A stretch of 18,146 nt of DNA from Xenococcus sp039190385 (GCA_039190385.1 JBCCYD010000076.1:1-18146), one strand, 5' to 3'; counted from the first letter of the stretch, positions 7,420 to 14,701 are shown. Program-made: numbers and translations. The notes: generated by a model not told the origin, from the sequence alone.

Positions 7420-7749
7420 TTAAGAGGCTGTTTCCAAAGAAGCTAAGGGATCAGGAATATCATCAGAAGGAGCTTCAAAATCACCGACTACCGCATATTC
7501 CAATCGCAGTTTTAACCAAGTAATGAATTGTTTTTTGGTAGAAACCACCGCTGCACAGGGTTGGGGACATTTAGCTTTGATTTGGGAAAATTCTGGTAAT
7601 TCGATAAATGCTGGTTGTTTGACCACCCAGAAATCAATTTCTTTGTTTTTCTCTTCGTAATTACGAATTCTTTCTCTTATAACTTCTTCAAAAGGTTCTT
7701 CTTCAAATAAGAATCTTTGACTGGCTAAAATGTAATAATAAGTAGTCAT
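7420..7749 (-). CDS. ycf54: Ycf54 protein, accessory factor of the Mg-protoporphyrin monomethyl ester cyclase
   Basis: The 109-residue protein matches the Ycf54 family over its whole length: N-terminal TTYYYILASQRFLFEEEP, the WVVKQPAFIELPE segment, KCPQPCAAVVST and the C-terminal WLKLRLEYAVVGDFEAP. Ycf54 is a small soluble protein that associates with AcsF and is needed for normal activity or stability of the aerobic cyclase that forms the fifth ring of chlorophyll. It therefore shows a chlorophyll-making host. It lies 71 bases downstream of pdxJ on the same strand; the two are also neighbours in Synechocystis (slr1779/slr1780), so they probably share a transcript. GAGGAAA sits about 8 bases before the ATG. 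A heptamer repeat array fills the gap to pdxJ. Confidence 0.93.
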   Translation of the reverse strand: MTTYYYILASQRFLFEEEPFEEVIRERIRNYEEKNKEIDFWVVKQPAFIELPEFSQIKAKCPQPCAAVVSTKKQFITWLKLRLEYAVVGDFEAPSDDIPDPLASLETAS

Positions 7750-7770
7750 CTTAAAATTTCCTCTAATTAA

Positions 7771-7819
7771 TTAGTGATTAGCAATTAGCGATTAGCCATT
7801 AGCAATTAGCAATTAGCCA
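7771..7819 (-). repeat. TTGCTAA heptamer array 2 (7 units, between pdxJ and ycf54)
   Basis: On the plus strand it reads TTAGTGA, TTAGCAA, TTAGCGA, TTAGCCA, TTAGCAA, TTAGCAA, TTAGCCA, so on the minus (coding) strand it is the TTGCTAA family. It ends one base before the pdxJ stop codon. All changes except that in the TTAGTGA end unit fall at one position of the heptamer. Confidence 0.9.
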
Positions 7820-7820
7820 T

Positions 7821-8543
7821 CTATAATTGACCTTTAATTGCTAGTTTCATTTCCCTAACTGCTCTTTCCATGCCAACTAATACAGCACGACTGACAATAG
7901 TGTGACCAATATTTAATTCTTCCATACCTGGTATGTTAGCAACAGGGTAAACATTCCAATAAGTTAAACCATGACCAGCATTAACTCGTAATCCAGCTGC
8001 GATCGCGATTTCTGTACCTTTCTTTAAAGCAGCTAATTCTTTCGCTCGGGTCTCCTCATCAGTTGCATCGGCATATTTGCCCGTATGAAGCTCAATAAAT
8101 TTGGCTCCAGTAGCCGCAGCAGCTTCTATTTGTGCCGATTCGGCGTCAATAAACCAACTCACAGGAATTGCCGCAGCTTGTAGTTTTTTGACGATCGCGG
8201 TAAAGCGATCGCGATTAGCCAAAATATCGATCCCGCCTTCGGTTGTCACTTCCTCGCGTTTTTCGGGAACTAAGGTAACGTAGTCGGGCCTAATTTCTAG
8301 TGCGATCGCGACCATCTCATCTGTAGGAGCCATTTCTAAGTTAAGATGACTGCGCACAGTTTGCCGTAACAGATATACATCTCGATCTTGGATATGACGG
8401 CGATCTTCTCGCAGATGAACCGTAATACCATCAGCACCACCTAATTCGGCTAGAACTGCCGCTGCCACAGGATCAGGCTCTACGGTTCTTCTGGCTTGAC
8501 GGATAGTTGCTACGTGATCTATGTTGATTCCTAATGTAACCAC
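7821..8543 (-). CDS. pdxJ: Pyridoxine 5'-phosphate synthase
   Basis: PdxJ condenses 3-amino-2-oxopropyl phosphate with 1-deoxy-xylulose 5-phosphate to pyridoxine 5'-phosphate, the last ring-forming step of DXP-dependent vitamin B6 synthesis. The 240-residue TIM-barrel protein shows LGINIDHVATIRQARR at 4-19, HLREDRRHIQD at 43-53 with His43 and His50, the conserved Glu in NLEM (70), LVPEKREEVTTEGG, and the late AGHGL loop. Length is normal. The start is GTG (8543-8541) with no clear Shine-Dalgarno sequence; no in-frame ATG precedes the conserved N-terminus. It is probably co-transcribed with ycf54. Three HIP1 octamers lie inside the gene, fitting long residence in a cyanobacterial genome. Confidence 0.96.
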   Translation of the reverse strand: MVTLGINIDHVATIRQARRTVEPDPVAAAVLAELGGADGITVHLREDRRHIQDRDVYLLRQTVRSHLNLEMAPTDEMVAIALEIRPDYVTLVPEKREEVTTEGGIDILANRDRFTAIVKKLQAAAIPVSWFIDAESAQIEAAAATGAKFIELHTGKYADATDEETRAKELAALKKGTEIAIAAGLRVNAGHGLTYWNVYPVANIPGMEELNIGHTIVSRAVLVGMERAVREMKLAIKGQL

Positions 8544-8646
8544 TTTTACAAAAAATAAATATGAGCTAATTCTCAGAGATTGAGCGACTTACAATCATAG
8601 GGTAGAAAGAGTAACCGAAACAAGAAAGACAAGATAAAGATTATCT

Positions 8647-8688
8647 TTGCTAATTGCTAATGGTTAATGGCTAGTGGCTAATTGCTAA
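8647..8688 (+). repeat. TTGCTAA heptamer array 3 (6 units, pdxJ-tauE gap)
   Basis: Units read TTGCTAA, TTGCTAA, TGGTTAA, TGGCTAG, TGGCTAA, TTGCTAA and are followed by a degenerate TGGTTTAA. This array lies in the 196-bp gap between the divergent pdxJ and permease genes, 51 bases before the permease ATG. It is the only array of the five not close to a stop codon. Confidence 0.88.
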
Positions 8689-8739
8689 TGGTTTAATCTC
8701 AAATTGTGGCTAATTTCTTTTCATTAGATATAAAAACTT

Positions 8740-9522
8740 ATGGTAATCGCAAACCCATTATTTATTGGTATTGGTGGTTTTTTTTCTGGTATTTTGGCAG
8801 GCTTTTTGGGTATTGGTGGTGGTACTGTTTTAGTTCCACTTCTCGTCGCTTTGGGATATCAACCGATCCAAGCAGTAGCAACCAGTGCTTTAGCCATAAC
8901 TATTACTGCCCTCTCAGGTACGATTCAAAATTGGCGCATGGGTTACATTAAGCCGCAAAGGATTCTTGCTCTCGGATTACCTGCCCTCATTTCTGCTCAG
9001 TTCGGTGTTTATTTGGCAGATAAACTTCCTAAAACTTGGCTTTTATTTGGTTTTGGCTTGCTACTAGTCGTCAATCTTTTTCTAGTTGAATTTCGTAAGC
9101 GAGTCATTGCCAAATACAAAGATCAAGAGCAAACTTCAATAGGTAATCCGATGATTGCCAGAATAGCAACAGGTGGCACAGCAGGAATCTTGGCAGGTTT
9201 ATTTGGTGTTGGCGGTGGAGTAATTATGGTGCCCTTGCAAATTATTTTGCTGGGAGAATCGATTAAAATGGCGATTCGTACTAGTTTAGGGGTGATTGTT
9301 CTAACCGCAATTTCTGCCGCGATCGGTCACGCATTTAAGGGAAATGTTTTGTTTGTAGAAGGACTTTTATTAGGAACAGGAGGATTAATTGGCGCCCAAG
9401 TTAGTACTCGTTTTCTCCCCAAATTACCCAGTAAAGTCGTGAGTTTTGCTTTTACGAGCTTATTAGTAATCCTTGCTACCTATACTTTTTGGCAATCCTG
9501 GCAAATTTATACTGGCTTCTAA
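8740..9522 (+). CDS. TauE/SafE-family membrane permease (probable sulfite/organosulfonate exporter type)
   Basis: The 260-residue protein has about 7-8 hydrophobic segments and the internal duplication of the TauE/SafE (formerly DUF81) family: GFLGIGGGTVLVPLLVALGY near residues 22-40 is matched by GLFGVGGGVIMVPLQIILLG in the second half. Members move sulfite, sulfoacetate, taurine-related or other small anions across the inner membrane. The sequence does not settle substrate or direction. The ATG at 8740 lacks a clear Shine-Dalgarno sequence, but the first membrane segment begins at once after it. The gene converges on the HlyD adaptor with only 25 bases between their stop codons, so a shared transcript is excluded. 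Confidence 0.88.
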   Translation: MVIANPLFIGIGGFFSGILAGFLGIGGGTVLVPLLVALGYQPIQAVATSALAITITALSGTIQNWRMGYIKPQRILALGLPALISAQFGVYLADKLPKTWLLFGFGLLLVVNLFLVEFRKRVIAKYKDQEQTSIGNPMIARIATGGTAGILAGLFGVGGGVIMVPLQIILLGESIKMAIRTSLGVIVLTAISAAIGHAFKGNVLFVEGLLLGTGGLIGAQVSTRFLPKLPSKVVSFAFTSLLVILATYTFWQSWQIYTGF

Positions 9523-9526
9523 ACAA

Positions 9527-9547
9527 CTAGCGATTAGCCATTATCCA
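9527..9547 (-). repeat. Decayed TTGCTAA heptamer array 4 (3 units)
   Basis: Plus-strand units CTAGCGA, TTAGCCA and TTATCCA fill almost the whole 25-base gap between the convergent permease and adaptor stop codons. The last unit abuts the adaptor stop (9548-9550). It is more mutated than the other four arrays. Confidence 0.65.
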
Positions 9548-10960
9548 TTATCTCCTACTATTTGGCATATCAATAAAAACTCGCTGCTCAAAAGTCACGC
9601 CATCGATAATTTGAGTTTTATCTTGCAGGGTTAAGCCAATTTTTACCGGGATAAACTCAGGTTTATTGTCCTCATTCAATAACATCACTCCCGTTTCTCC
9701 GTCCTGGGTAACGATCGCGACGGTGGGGACAACCAAAGTATTCTTTAATTCTTTGCCCAAAAAAGTTACATCCACATTCATCTTCGATCGCAACTTTTCC
9801 TGACCTGTTAACAGATCAATTCTCACCTCAAAAGAAGTCACATTATCCTCGACGATCGCCTCTGGAGCAATGCGTTTAACTGTTCCTCTAAAAGTATCTT
9901 CTGGATAAGCATCAGCAATAATTTCCACTTCTTGCCCTTGATAGAGCTGCCCAACATCAACCTCTGGTACTTTGGCAATAATTTCCAAACCCTGAGCTAA
10001 GGCCAAAATAGAAGTTGCCGAAGCTGAAGCTGAAGTTGATGCCGAAGTCGAAGGAGTTACAAAAGAACCTTCTACCGCATATCTCTGGGTAATAATGCCA
10101 TCAAAGGGCGCTTTGACAATCGTGTCATCATATTGAATCTCCGATTGTTCTAAATTTGCCTGAGCCAGATCCACTTGAGCCTGTAAAGCCTTAATCTCAT
10201 CCTGATAACTATTTTCTCTTTGCTCCAGAGCTAGTTTCATTTCGGCGACAACTGCTTCTAATTGATTAATTTCAGGATTACTCGTGGTTCTAAGCTGCTC
10301 AAGACGTTGTTTAATCTCGGCAATATTGGCTAAAGCATTTTGATTCTCATTAACAGCTTCATCGTAACTATCTTGGGAAATTGCCCCTTTTTCCACTAAA
10401 TACTGATTTCTTTTAATACGCTCTTGAGTAAGTTGTAATCGGGACTCTGCCGATCGCAGTTGGGCTTCAGTTTGGGAAATTTCTCGGGGAATTCTAGCTT
10501 TAGCTTGGGCCAGACGAGCTTCATTTTGCTCTAGTCGAGCCTGGGACTGAAGAATATTTCCCGCGATCGTGACCTTATTTTGTTGTAAATTGGCCCGAGC
10601 TTGTTGCAATTGTGCTTGAGATTGGGCTTTTTGGGCTTGAAGTTCCAAATTCTCCATGATTCCCAAAGTCTGCCCAGCAGCTACTTTGTCACCTTGTTCG
10701 ACCATTAGCCTAACCAAACGCCCAGGATTTTTTGGGCTAACATTCACACTTTTAATCGGTTCTACTTTGCCGCTGGCTGAAATTTTGACATTCAAATTAT
10801 CCTTAACAACTGGAACAGTAAGTTCTTCTAAAGTTGTTTGAGAACCAGCCTTTTGCATCACAATATAGGTAGTCGCTCCCATCAGGATTAACCCCCCAGT
10901 TATCATGCCAAGCATCCAGGGGGAAAGGGAATTTTTTTTACCGAGTAGGGAAAGTTGCAT
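9548..10960 (-). CDS. HlyD/MacA-type periplasmic efflux adaptor
   Basis: This 470-residue membrane-fusion protein would link an inner-membrane ABC or RND pump to an outer-membrane TolC-like channel. One membrane anchor lies at about 16-36. The first lipoyl half is at about 67-103 (ASGKVEPIKSVNVSPKNPGR, VEQGDKVAAGQ). A long Gln/Ala-rich coiled-coil hairpin spans about 105-278 with a turn near YLVEKGAISQDSYDEA. The second lipoyl half is at 279-303 (APFDGIITQRYAVEGSF), then a Ser/Ala/Thr linker at 304-317, a beta-barrel domain and a membrane-proximal domain to the end. This is the DevB/MacA-like layout common in cyanobacteria. No pump gene is next to it, so partner and cargo are unknown. The ATG has no Shine-Dalgarno sequence. 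Confidence 0.88.
   Translation of the reverse strand: MQLSLLGKKNSLSPWMLGMITGGLILMGATTYIVMQKAGSQTTLEELTVPVVKDNLNVKISASGKVEPIKSVNVSPKNPGRLVRLMVEQGDKVAAGQTLGIMENLELQAQKAQSQAQLQQARANLQQNKVTIAGNILQSQARLEQNEARLAQAKARIPREISQTEAQLRSAESRLQLTQERIKRNQYLVEKGAISQDSYDEAVNENQNALANIAEIKQRLEQLRTTSNPEINQLEAVVAEMKLALEQRENSYQDEIKALQAQVDLAQANLEQSEIQYDDTIVKAPFDGIITQRYAVEGSFVTPSTSASTSASASATSILALAQGLEIIAKVPEVDVGQLYQGQEVEIIADAYPEDTFRGTVKRIAPEAIVEDNVTSFEVRIDLLTGQEKLRSKMNVDVTFLGKELKNTLVVPTVAIVTQDGETGVMLLNEDNKPEFIPVKIGLTLQDKTQIIDGVTFEQRVFIDMPNSRR
10011..10052 (-). repeat. Hexanucleotide tandem repeat encoding the adaptor's Ser/Ala linker
   Basis: Seven 6-base units of the type GCTGAA/GCCGAA/GTTGAT on the plus strand encode alternating Ser-Ala/Ser-Thr pairs (residues 304-317) in the minus-strand adaptor gene. 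A tandem hexamer keeps the frame when unit number changes, so linker length can vary by two residues at a time. Confidence 0.7.
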
Positions 10961-11315
10961 GTTTTGGGGTAGAGCAATAAAACTAATTGAGAAAGAAGAA
11001 GAGACGTGTCGCCGACAAGTCTGTACAAAAGTCAGAATTGAGAGACTATGATAATTTGATAATTTTATTTTAACTTTATATTTTTGTCCTTTGCTTACAC
11101 TGTGGGTACGGATTTCTTACTACTGTTTTAGTCGGAGATTTATGGTACAAAGTTCCTTTTCAAGGCGTGATTGTAATTGATTGAAAATGCTGGCATCCTT
11201 TATTGAATGAGCTTTTGGGTAAATAATTATTATCGGTAATGTTTAAAATATCTGAAAATGCGACTAACATAGATCTTTAGGTAAAGGTAAAGTAAATTTG
11301 TGTTGAGGCTATATC
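10961..11315. other. 355-bp divergent intergenic region (adaptor / TPR gene)
   Basis: The region must hold the promoters of the minus-strand adaptor and the plus-strand TPR gene. The one strong structure is the 21-bp dyad at 11002-11022. The rest is AT-rich with no ORF longer than about 12 codons. GAGG at 11304-11307 is the probable ribosome site of the TPR gene. No confident -35/-10 pairs were assigned. Confidence 0.5.
11002..11022. promoter_or_regulatory. 21-bp operator-like palindrome near the adaptor gene
   Basis: Arms AGACGTGTCG (11002-11011) and CGACAAGTCT (11013-11022) are complementary at 9 of 10 positions around a single central C. It lies 41 bases upstream of the adaptor start codon, a good place for a repressor of an efflux gene. 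It could also be a decayed copy of short AGAGACG-type palindromic repeats dispersed in cyanobacterial genomes. Function is inferred from symmetry and position. Confidence 0.4.
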
Positions 11316-12188
11316 GTGCCCAGATTTAATTGGTTATTGTCTTCTTTTGTTTGTGCTGGTTTAATTTCCACGACAGCATTGTCTGTTAGGAGTCAGGCTC
11401 TTCTACCCTATACACCTCAAATCAATTCTGAACAGTTGCAAAATCAGGGTTTACAACTCCTACAAGATGCCGTGCAACTGATTAAGTTTCAGCAGTATGA
11501 ATTGGCTCTTCCTCGGGCAGAATTGGCCGTACAGCTCGCGCCAGATAATTATGAAGCTTGGTTTATCTTGGGAAGCCTTTATGCCCAACTCAGAGAATTG
11601 GATCAAGGAATCGACGCTCTAGAAAAAGCAGAGGATCTAGCCCCCGATGAAGAAGGAATTCTCTTTAGTTTGGGCAATGCTTATTTTCAAAAAGGTGATT
11701 ATCAAGTTGCCTTGGAAAAACTCCAGGCTGGATTGGAGATTGAAGAGAATTCGCCGGAAGCTCTATTTGATTTGGGAAATACCTATTTAAAATTGGCAAG
11801 ATTTGATAAGGCGATCGCATCTTACAAAAAAGCATTTTCCCAAGAAGAAACTTTCTGGCCAGCAATCAATAATGTCGGTTTAGTCGAATATGAACAGGGT
11901 AATGTTGATAAAGCGATTAAAAATTGGACAGAAGCCTTAGAAATTGATGCCGAACAGAGTGAGCCTAGATTAGCTTTAGCTGTTGCCTTCTATTTCCAAG
12001 GAGACACCGAAAAAGGACTGGAAATGGGAATATCTGCCCTACAGCTTGATAATCGTTATGCGGAGATTGACTTTCTGATCGAAAATCTTTGGGGCGATCG
12101 CCTAATCGAAGACACTAAAAAATTCTTTGAGATTCCCCAAGTACAAGAAGTCGTAATTCAAGCTCAAAATTCAGTTGTGGAAAATTAG
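11316..12188 (+). CDS. Secreted or membrane-tethered TPR-repeat protein
   Basis: The 290-residue protein starts at GTG (11316), with GAGG 8 bases upstream. Residues 1-27 form a signal peptide or anchor (FNWLLSSFVCAGLISTTALS, then SQA). Five to six tetratricopeptide repeats follow at about 44-77, 78-111, 112-145, 146-179, 181-213 and 214-246, with typical W/LG/Y/A/P positions (AWFILGSLYAQL, LFSLGNAYFQKGDYQ, LFDLGNTYLKLARFD). A conserved-looking C-terminal tail (residues 247-275, IENLWGDRLIEDTKKFFEIP) follows. It is a protein-interaction scaffold, probably facing the periplasm or thylakoid lumen. No partner can be named from the sequence. Its stop codon is one base before heptamer array 5, and it converges with the CysQ-like gene. 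Confidence 0.82.
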   Translation: MPRFNWLLSSFVCAGLISTTALSVRSQALLPYTPQINSEQLQNQGLQLLQDAVQLIKFQQYELALPRAELAVQLAPDNYEAWFILGSLYAQLRELDQGIDALEKAEDLAPDEEGILFSLGNAYFQKGDYQVALEKLQAGLEIEENSPEALFDLGNTYLKLARFDKAIASYKKAFSQEETFWPAINNVGLVEYEQGNVDKAIKNWTEALEIDAEQSEPRLALAVAFYFQGDTEKGLEMGISALQLDNRYAEIDFLIENLWGDRLIEDTKKFFEIPQVQEVVIQAQNSVVEN

Positions 12189-12189
12189 A

Positions 12190-12231
12190 TTGCTAATGGC
12201 TAATTGCTAATGGCTAATTGCTAATTGCTAA
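12190..12231 (+). repeat. TTGCTAA heptamer array 5 (6 units)
   Basis: TTGCTAA and TGGCTAA alternate twice, followed by two more TTGCTAA units. The array begins one base after the TPR-gene stop codon. The alternation suggests growth by duplication of a 14-base double unit. Confidence 0.9.
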
Positions 12232-12260
12232 TCGTTTTTCTTTAATTGAGTTAGCTAAAG

Positions 12261-12285
12261 AAAAAGGGGATTTATTTTAATCCCC
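12261..12285 (-). terminator. Intrinsic terminator of the CysQ-like gene (minus strand)
   Basis: Stem GGGGATT (12266-12272) and AATCCCC (12279-12285) with a 6-base loop. On the minus strand it is followed by TTTTTCTTT, a good U-tract. The plus-strand side has no T-run, so it mainly serves the minus-strand gene. Confidence 0.75.
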
Positions 12286-12292
12286 ATAGTTG

Positions 12293-12324
12293 ATAAGTTA
12301 TCAAGGTTAATCTTGTTAACTTAT
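12293..12324. terminator. Dyad overlapping the CysQ-like stop codon
   Basis: ATAAGTTA (12293-12300) pairs with TAACTTAT (12317-12324), and inside it CAAG pairs with CTTG across one T-T mismatch. It covers the stop codon of the minus-strand gene and lies next to the GC-richer terminator, so the two convergent transcripts meet at two consecutive hairpins. It may protect mRNA 3' ends. Confidence 0.45.
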
Positions 12325-13205
12325 ATTCCTAATTTTCCATCGATTTCTTTGAGAATTGCGGTTACTTTGTCGCACAAAAGATCATGGCTATTGCCATTAG
12401 TTGCCATGATACAACCCCATTTTTTGACATCTCCTTGGTTATACAAAACAGGTTTTCCATCTTCATAGGAGAACTGACCACCTGCTTCAGTTAAAATCAA
12501 TTCAGGTGCTGCAAAATCCCAATCCTTAGCCGCAGATTTTCCTGACAAAGAAATATACAAATCAGATTCTTGTTCTAGGATAGTTGAAATTTTACCTCCA
12601 ACTCCTCCCATATATTTTTTACCTTTGAGTGGTAGGTAATCAATTAATTTCTGGAAACGTTCATCGCGGTGACTACGGCTAACAATTAGATATAAATCTC
12701 CAATCTCTTTTCTCTCAGAAACTCGGATTGGGGTACTTTTTTTATCTTCTTTGGTTTGTACAAAAGTCCCTTGACCTTTTAGGGCATAATATATTTTTCC
12801 TGCTTCAGGAATTCCTACAATTCCGATTACGGGACGACCTTTATAAGTCAAGGCAATATGTAAACCAAATTCTCCTGTCTTGTCGATAAAGTCTCTTGTG
12901 CCATCTAGAGGATCAATAATCCAAACCCAATCTTTGGCAACAGGCTCTGCTTTTTTTACATCAAAAGTTTCTTCTGAGAGATAACCAAAATCTTCATCAG
13001 CTAATTTTGATTGTAGATTCTCGACAATATATTTGTTAGCTGCTAGATCTGCGGCTGTAACAGGGCCATCTTTCTTGTCTTTGACATCTAGGTCTTTATC
13101 ATTTTCCTTACTATGATAATAAGAAAGGAGAATATCTGATGCTCCCCAGGCTATTGAACAGGCGATTTCCGTAATTTCCTGCAATCTTTCTTGGCTAAGT
13201 TCCAA
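12321..13205 (-). CDS. Inositol-monophosphatase-family phosphatase, CysQ-like (3'(2'),5'-bisphosphate nucleotidase)
   Basis: The 294-residue protein belongs to the Mg-dependent, Li-sensitive phosphatase superfamily. Metal ligands are visible: Glu78/Glu79 in LSEET, Asp98 and Asp101 in WIIDPLDGTRDFI, and Asp230 in AKDWDFAAPELILTEAGG. The KDGPVTAADLAAN segment (46-57) is typical of CysQ-type enzymes, which remove the 3'-phosphate of PAP/PAPS and so relieve sulfate assimilation and RNA turnover. An inositol or fructose-1,6-bisphosphate substrate cannot be excluded. The start is TTG (13205-13203), supported by GTAGGGA (13213-13219 region) about 7 bases upstream; the first internal Met lies far inside the fold. 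No HIP1 octamer is inside. It is a single gene with its own terminator. Confidence 0.85.
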   Translation of the reverse strand: MELSQERLQEITEIACSIAWGASDILLSYYHSKENDKDLDVKDKKDGPVTAADLAANKYIVENLQSKLADEDFGYLSEETFDVKKAEPVAKDWVWIIDPLDGTRDFIDKTGEFGLHIALTYKGRPVIGIVGIPEAGKIYYALKGQGTFVQTKEDKKSTPIRVSERKEIGDLYLIVSRSHRDERFQKLIDYLPLKGKKYMGGVGGKISTILEQESDLYISLSGKSAAKDWDFAAPELILTEAGGQFSYEDGKPVLYNQGDVKKWGCIMATNGNSHDLLCDKVTAILKEIDGKLGI

Positions 13206-13424
13206 AACTATATCCCTACTTTATTATTAATATTCCTAATAAAAATTATGGCATTAATTTTCATTAATGAACATGATTGCTTCTGTAATAATAAAAAATA
13301 GGTTTTTTGTCTCAATCAAGAAGATTTTATGTTAATAATTATCCTGACAATAAATACTCTGATCAATCGTAAATACTAGAGTAATTATTGATGTTTCATT
13401 TCTGTCTTTATTTTGTTACCAATT

Positions 13425-13454
13425 TTACCAAAAACACTATAGATTAAGTATAAT
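13425..13454 (+). promoter_or_regulatory. Candidate promoter of the FixH-like gene
   Basis: A perfect -10 box TATAAT (13449-13454) is preceded after 18 bases by TTACCA (13425-13430), a weak -35. The start codon is 31 bases past the -10 box, giving a leader of about 25 bases without an evident Shine-Dalgarno sequence. Confidence 0.45.
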
Positions 13455-13485
13455 CAACTAGGCTGGAACCGAATCTTAAATTCTT

Positions 13486-13926
13486 ATGACATTCAAAATA
13501 TCAAATGTATTTTTTAGCTCGCTTTTACTAGTATCTATACCTTTAACAGTTCGGGTTCTCGCTCACCAAGTCGAAATTTCAGATCAAGTGGCAGGAACGC
13601 TACATATTGAACCTGATGATAATCCTCGACAGGGAGAAAGGGTTCAAGCTTGGTTCGCTTTAACTAGTCGTGGCGGTAAGATTATTCCCCTGTCTCAATG
13701 TGACTGTAAATTGTCAGTTTATGCTCTGCCTCGTAATCAGGAAGATCAAGCTATCTTGAATCCTATTTTGCAAGCTGTCAATGTTGGGCAATATCAGGAA
13801 ATTCCTGGTGCTTGGATTACTTTTCCGAAAATAGGTTCTTATGAGTTGGAAATTACGGGAACGGCTAATAATGGGGCTGATTTTGCAGATTTTGATTTAA
13901 ATTATACTGTTAATATTTTGCCTTAG
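13486..13926 (+). CDS. Small secreted FixH/YtkA-like protein with a predicted N-terminal histidine
   Basis: The 146-residue protein has a signal peptide (residues 1-26, hydrophobic FFSSLLLVSIPLTV) with a likely cut after VLA, which would leave His27 as the first residue of the mature protein. The rest (about 120 residues) reads as an immunoglobulin-like beta domain, AWFALTSRGGKIIPLSQCDC then a GAWITFPKIGSYELEITG strand pair, resembling FixH/YtkA-type domains. Cys72 and Cys74 form a CDC motif. Function is not known. An exposed N-terminal His plus H40 and the CDC pair raise the possibility of metal (copper) binding as in CopC-like proteins, but this is inference. trpF follows 75 bases downstream on the same strand. 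A homologue search of cyanobacterial proteomes would show whether these residues are conserved. Confidence 0.6.
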   Translation: MTFKISNVFFSSLLLVSIPLTVRVLAHQVEISDQVAGTLHIEPDDNPRQGERVQAWFALTSRGGKIIPLSQCDCKLSVYALPRNQEDQAILNPILQAVNVGQYQEIPGAWITFPKIGSYELEITGTANNGADFADFDLNYTVNILP

Positions 13927-14001
13927 AATTAATCCTTCTGGAAATGCAAGACTATATCTAAAGAATAATATTCACGGAATAAATAAGGGGCTCAATGCTT
14001 G

Positions 14002-14667
14002 ATGCGAATTAAAATATGTGGCATTACGAAGGCTGAACAAGCAAACAAGATTGCTCAACTGGGTGCGACTGCATTGGGTTTTATTTGTGTAGCGCGATCG
14101 CCCCGTTATGTCACCTCTTCACAGATCGCACGAATTATTCGGCAATTGACAATCTCTGTTGACAATATTGGTGTGTTTGCCAATGCAGAGATAGGAGAAA
14201 TTGCTCAGATTGTAATTGAAACAGGTCTCAGTGGAGTTCAATTGCACGGTGCCGAATCACCAGAATTTTGTCAGCAATTATGCCAAGCAGTTCCTAGCAA
14301 GATTGAAATTATCAAGGCTTTTCGCATCAAAACCCCAGAATCTTTAGCGGAAACAGCGCTTTATGGTGATTATGTTGATACTTTGCTTTTGGATGCTTAT
14401 GATCCTCAGATGCTTGGGGGAACAGGAAAAACTATTAATTGGCAAGGTTTACAGGAGTTTAATCCGACTTTGCCTTGGATGTTGGCGGGAGGGTTAAATC
14501 CAGATAATGTATCGGATGCTTTGGCTCAACTTAAGCCTGATGGCATTGATTTATCTAGTGGTGTGGAAAAAGCTCCTGGAGATAAAGATTTAGATTTAGT
14601 GGCAAATTTATTTGACAATATTGGAAGCATAGCTAAGAGTCCTAAAAGATCTTCAAAGTGCCGATAA
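14002..14667 (+). CDS. trpF: Phosphoribosylanthranilate isomerase
   Basis: TrpF isomerises N-(5'-phosphoribosyl)anthranilate to CdRP, the third step of tryptophan synthesis. From the ATG at 14002 the TIM-barrel protein has 221 residues. It shows RIKICGITK with the general-base Cys6, GFICVARSPRYV, GVQLHG at 78-83, the general-acid Asp131 in LLLDAYDPQMLGGTGKTINW, and the phosphate-binding LAGGLNPDNV and DLSSGVE segments. A TTG lies one codon earlier (13999), but the ATG is preferred; AAGGGG at 13985-13990 is 11 bases before it, somewhat long. No other trp gene is adjacent, as is usual in cyanobacteria where trp genes are scattered. The C-terminus carries a basic tail (KSPKRSSKCR) beyond the fold. 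Confidence 0.95.
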   Translation: MRIKICGITKAEQANKIAQLGATALGFICVARSPRYVTSSQIARIIRQLTISVDNIGVFANAEIGEIAQIVIETGLSGVQLHGAESPEFCQQLCQAVPSKIEIIKAFRIKTPESLAETALYGDYVDTLLLDAYDPQMLGGTGKTINWQGLQEFNPTLPWMLAGGLNPDNVSDALAQLKPDGIDLSSGVEKAPGDKDLDLVANLFDNIGSIAKSPKRSSKCR

Positions 14668-14675
14668 TTGCTGGA

Positions 14676-14701
14676 ATCGGTAATTTGATTCAATTACCGA
14701 T
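14676..14701 (+). terminator. Hairpin after trpF
   Basis: A perfect 10-bp stem, ATCGGTAATT (14676-14685) and AATTACCGAT (14692-14701), has a 6-base loop and lies 9 bases after the trpF stop codon. The following AATTTG is a poor U-tract. Pieces of it recur nearby (CCGATAATT at 14661, AGGTAATTAGATTCAAG at 14714), so it may be part of a small decayed repeat. Confidence 0.5.

Noticed and set aside
8706..8951. Alternative frame overlapping the start of the TauE/SafE gene
   Set aside because: Its Trp/Phe-rich translation is the +1 shadow of the GG-rich first membrane segments; the permease frame has both family repeats.
7154..12231. Heptamer arrays considered as CRISPR or tRNA-like repeats
   Set aside because: Units are 7 bases and contiguous, with no unique spacers and no cas genes. 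They are short tandem repeats.
13995..14001. Upstream starts for trpF (ATG at 13995, TTG at 13999)
   Set aside because: The 13995 ATG is out of frame and the TTG adds only one residue before a proper ATG that opens the conserved RIKICGIT.
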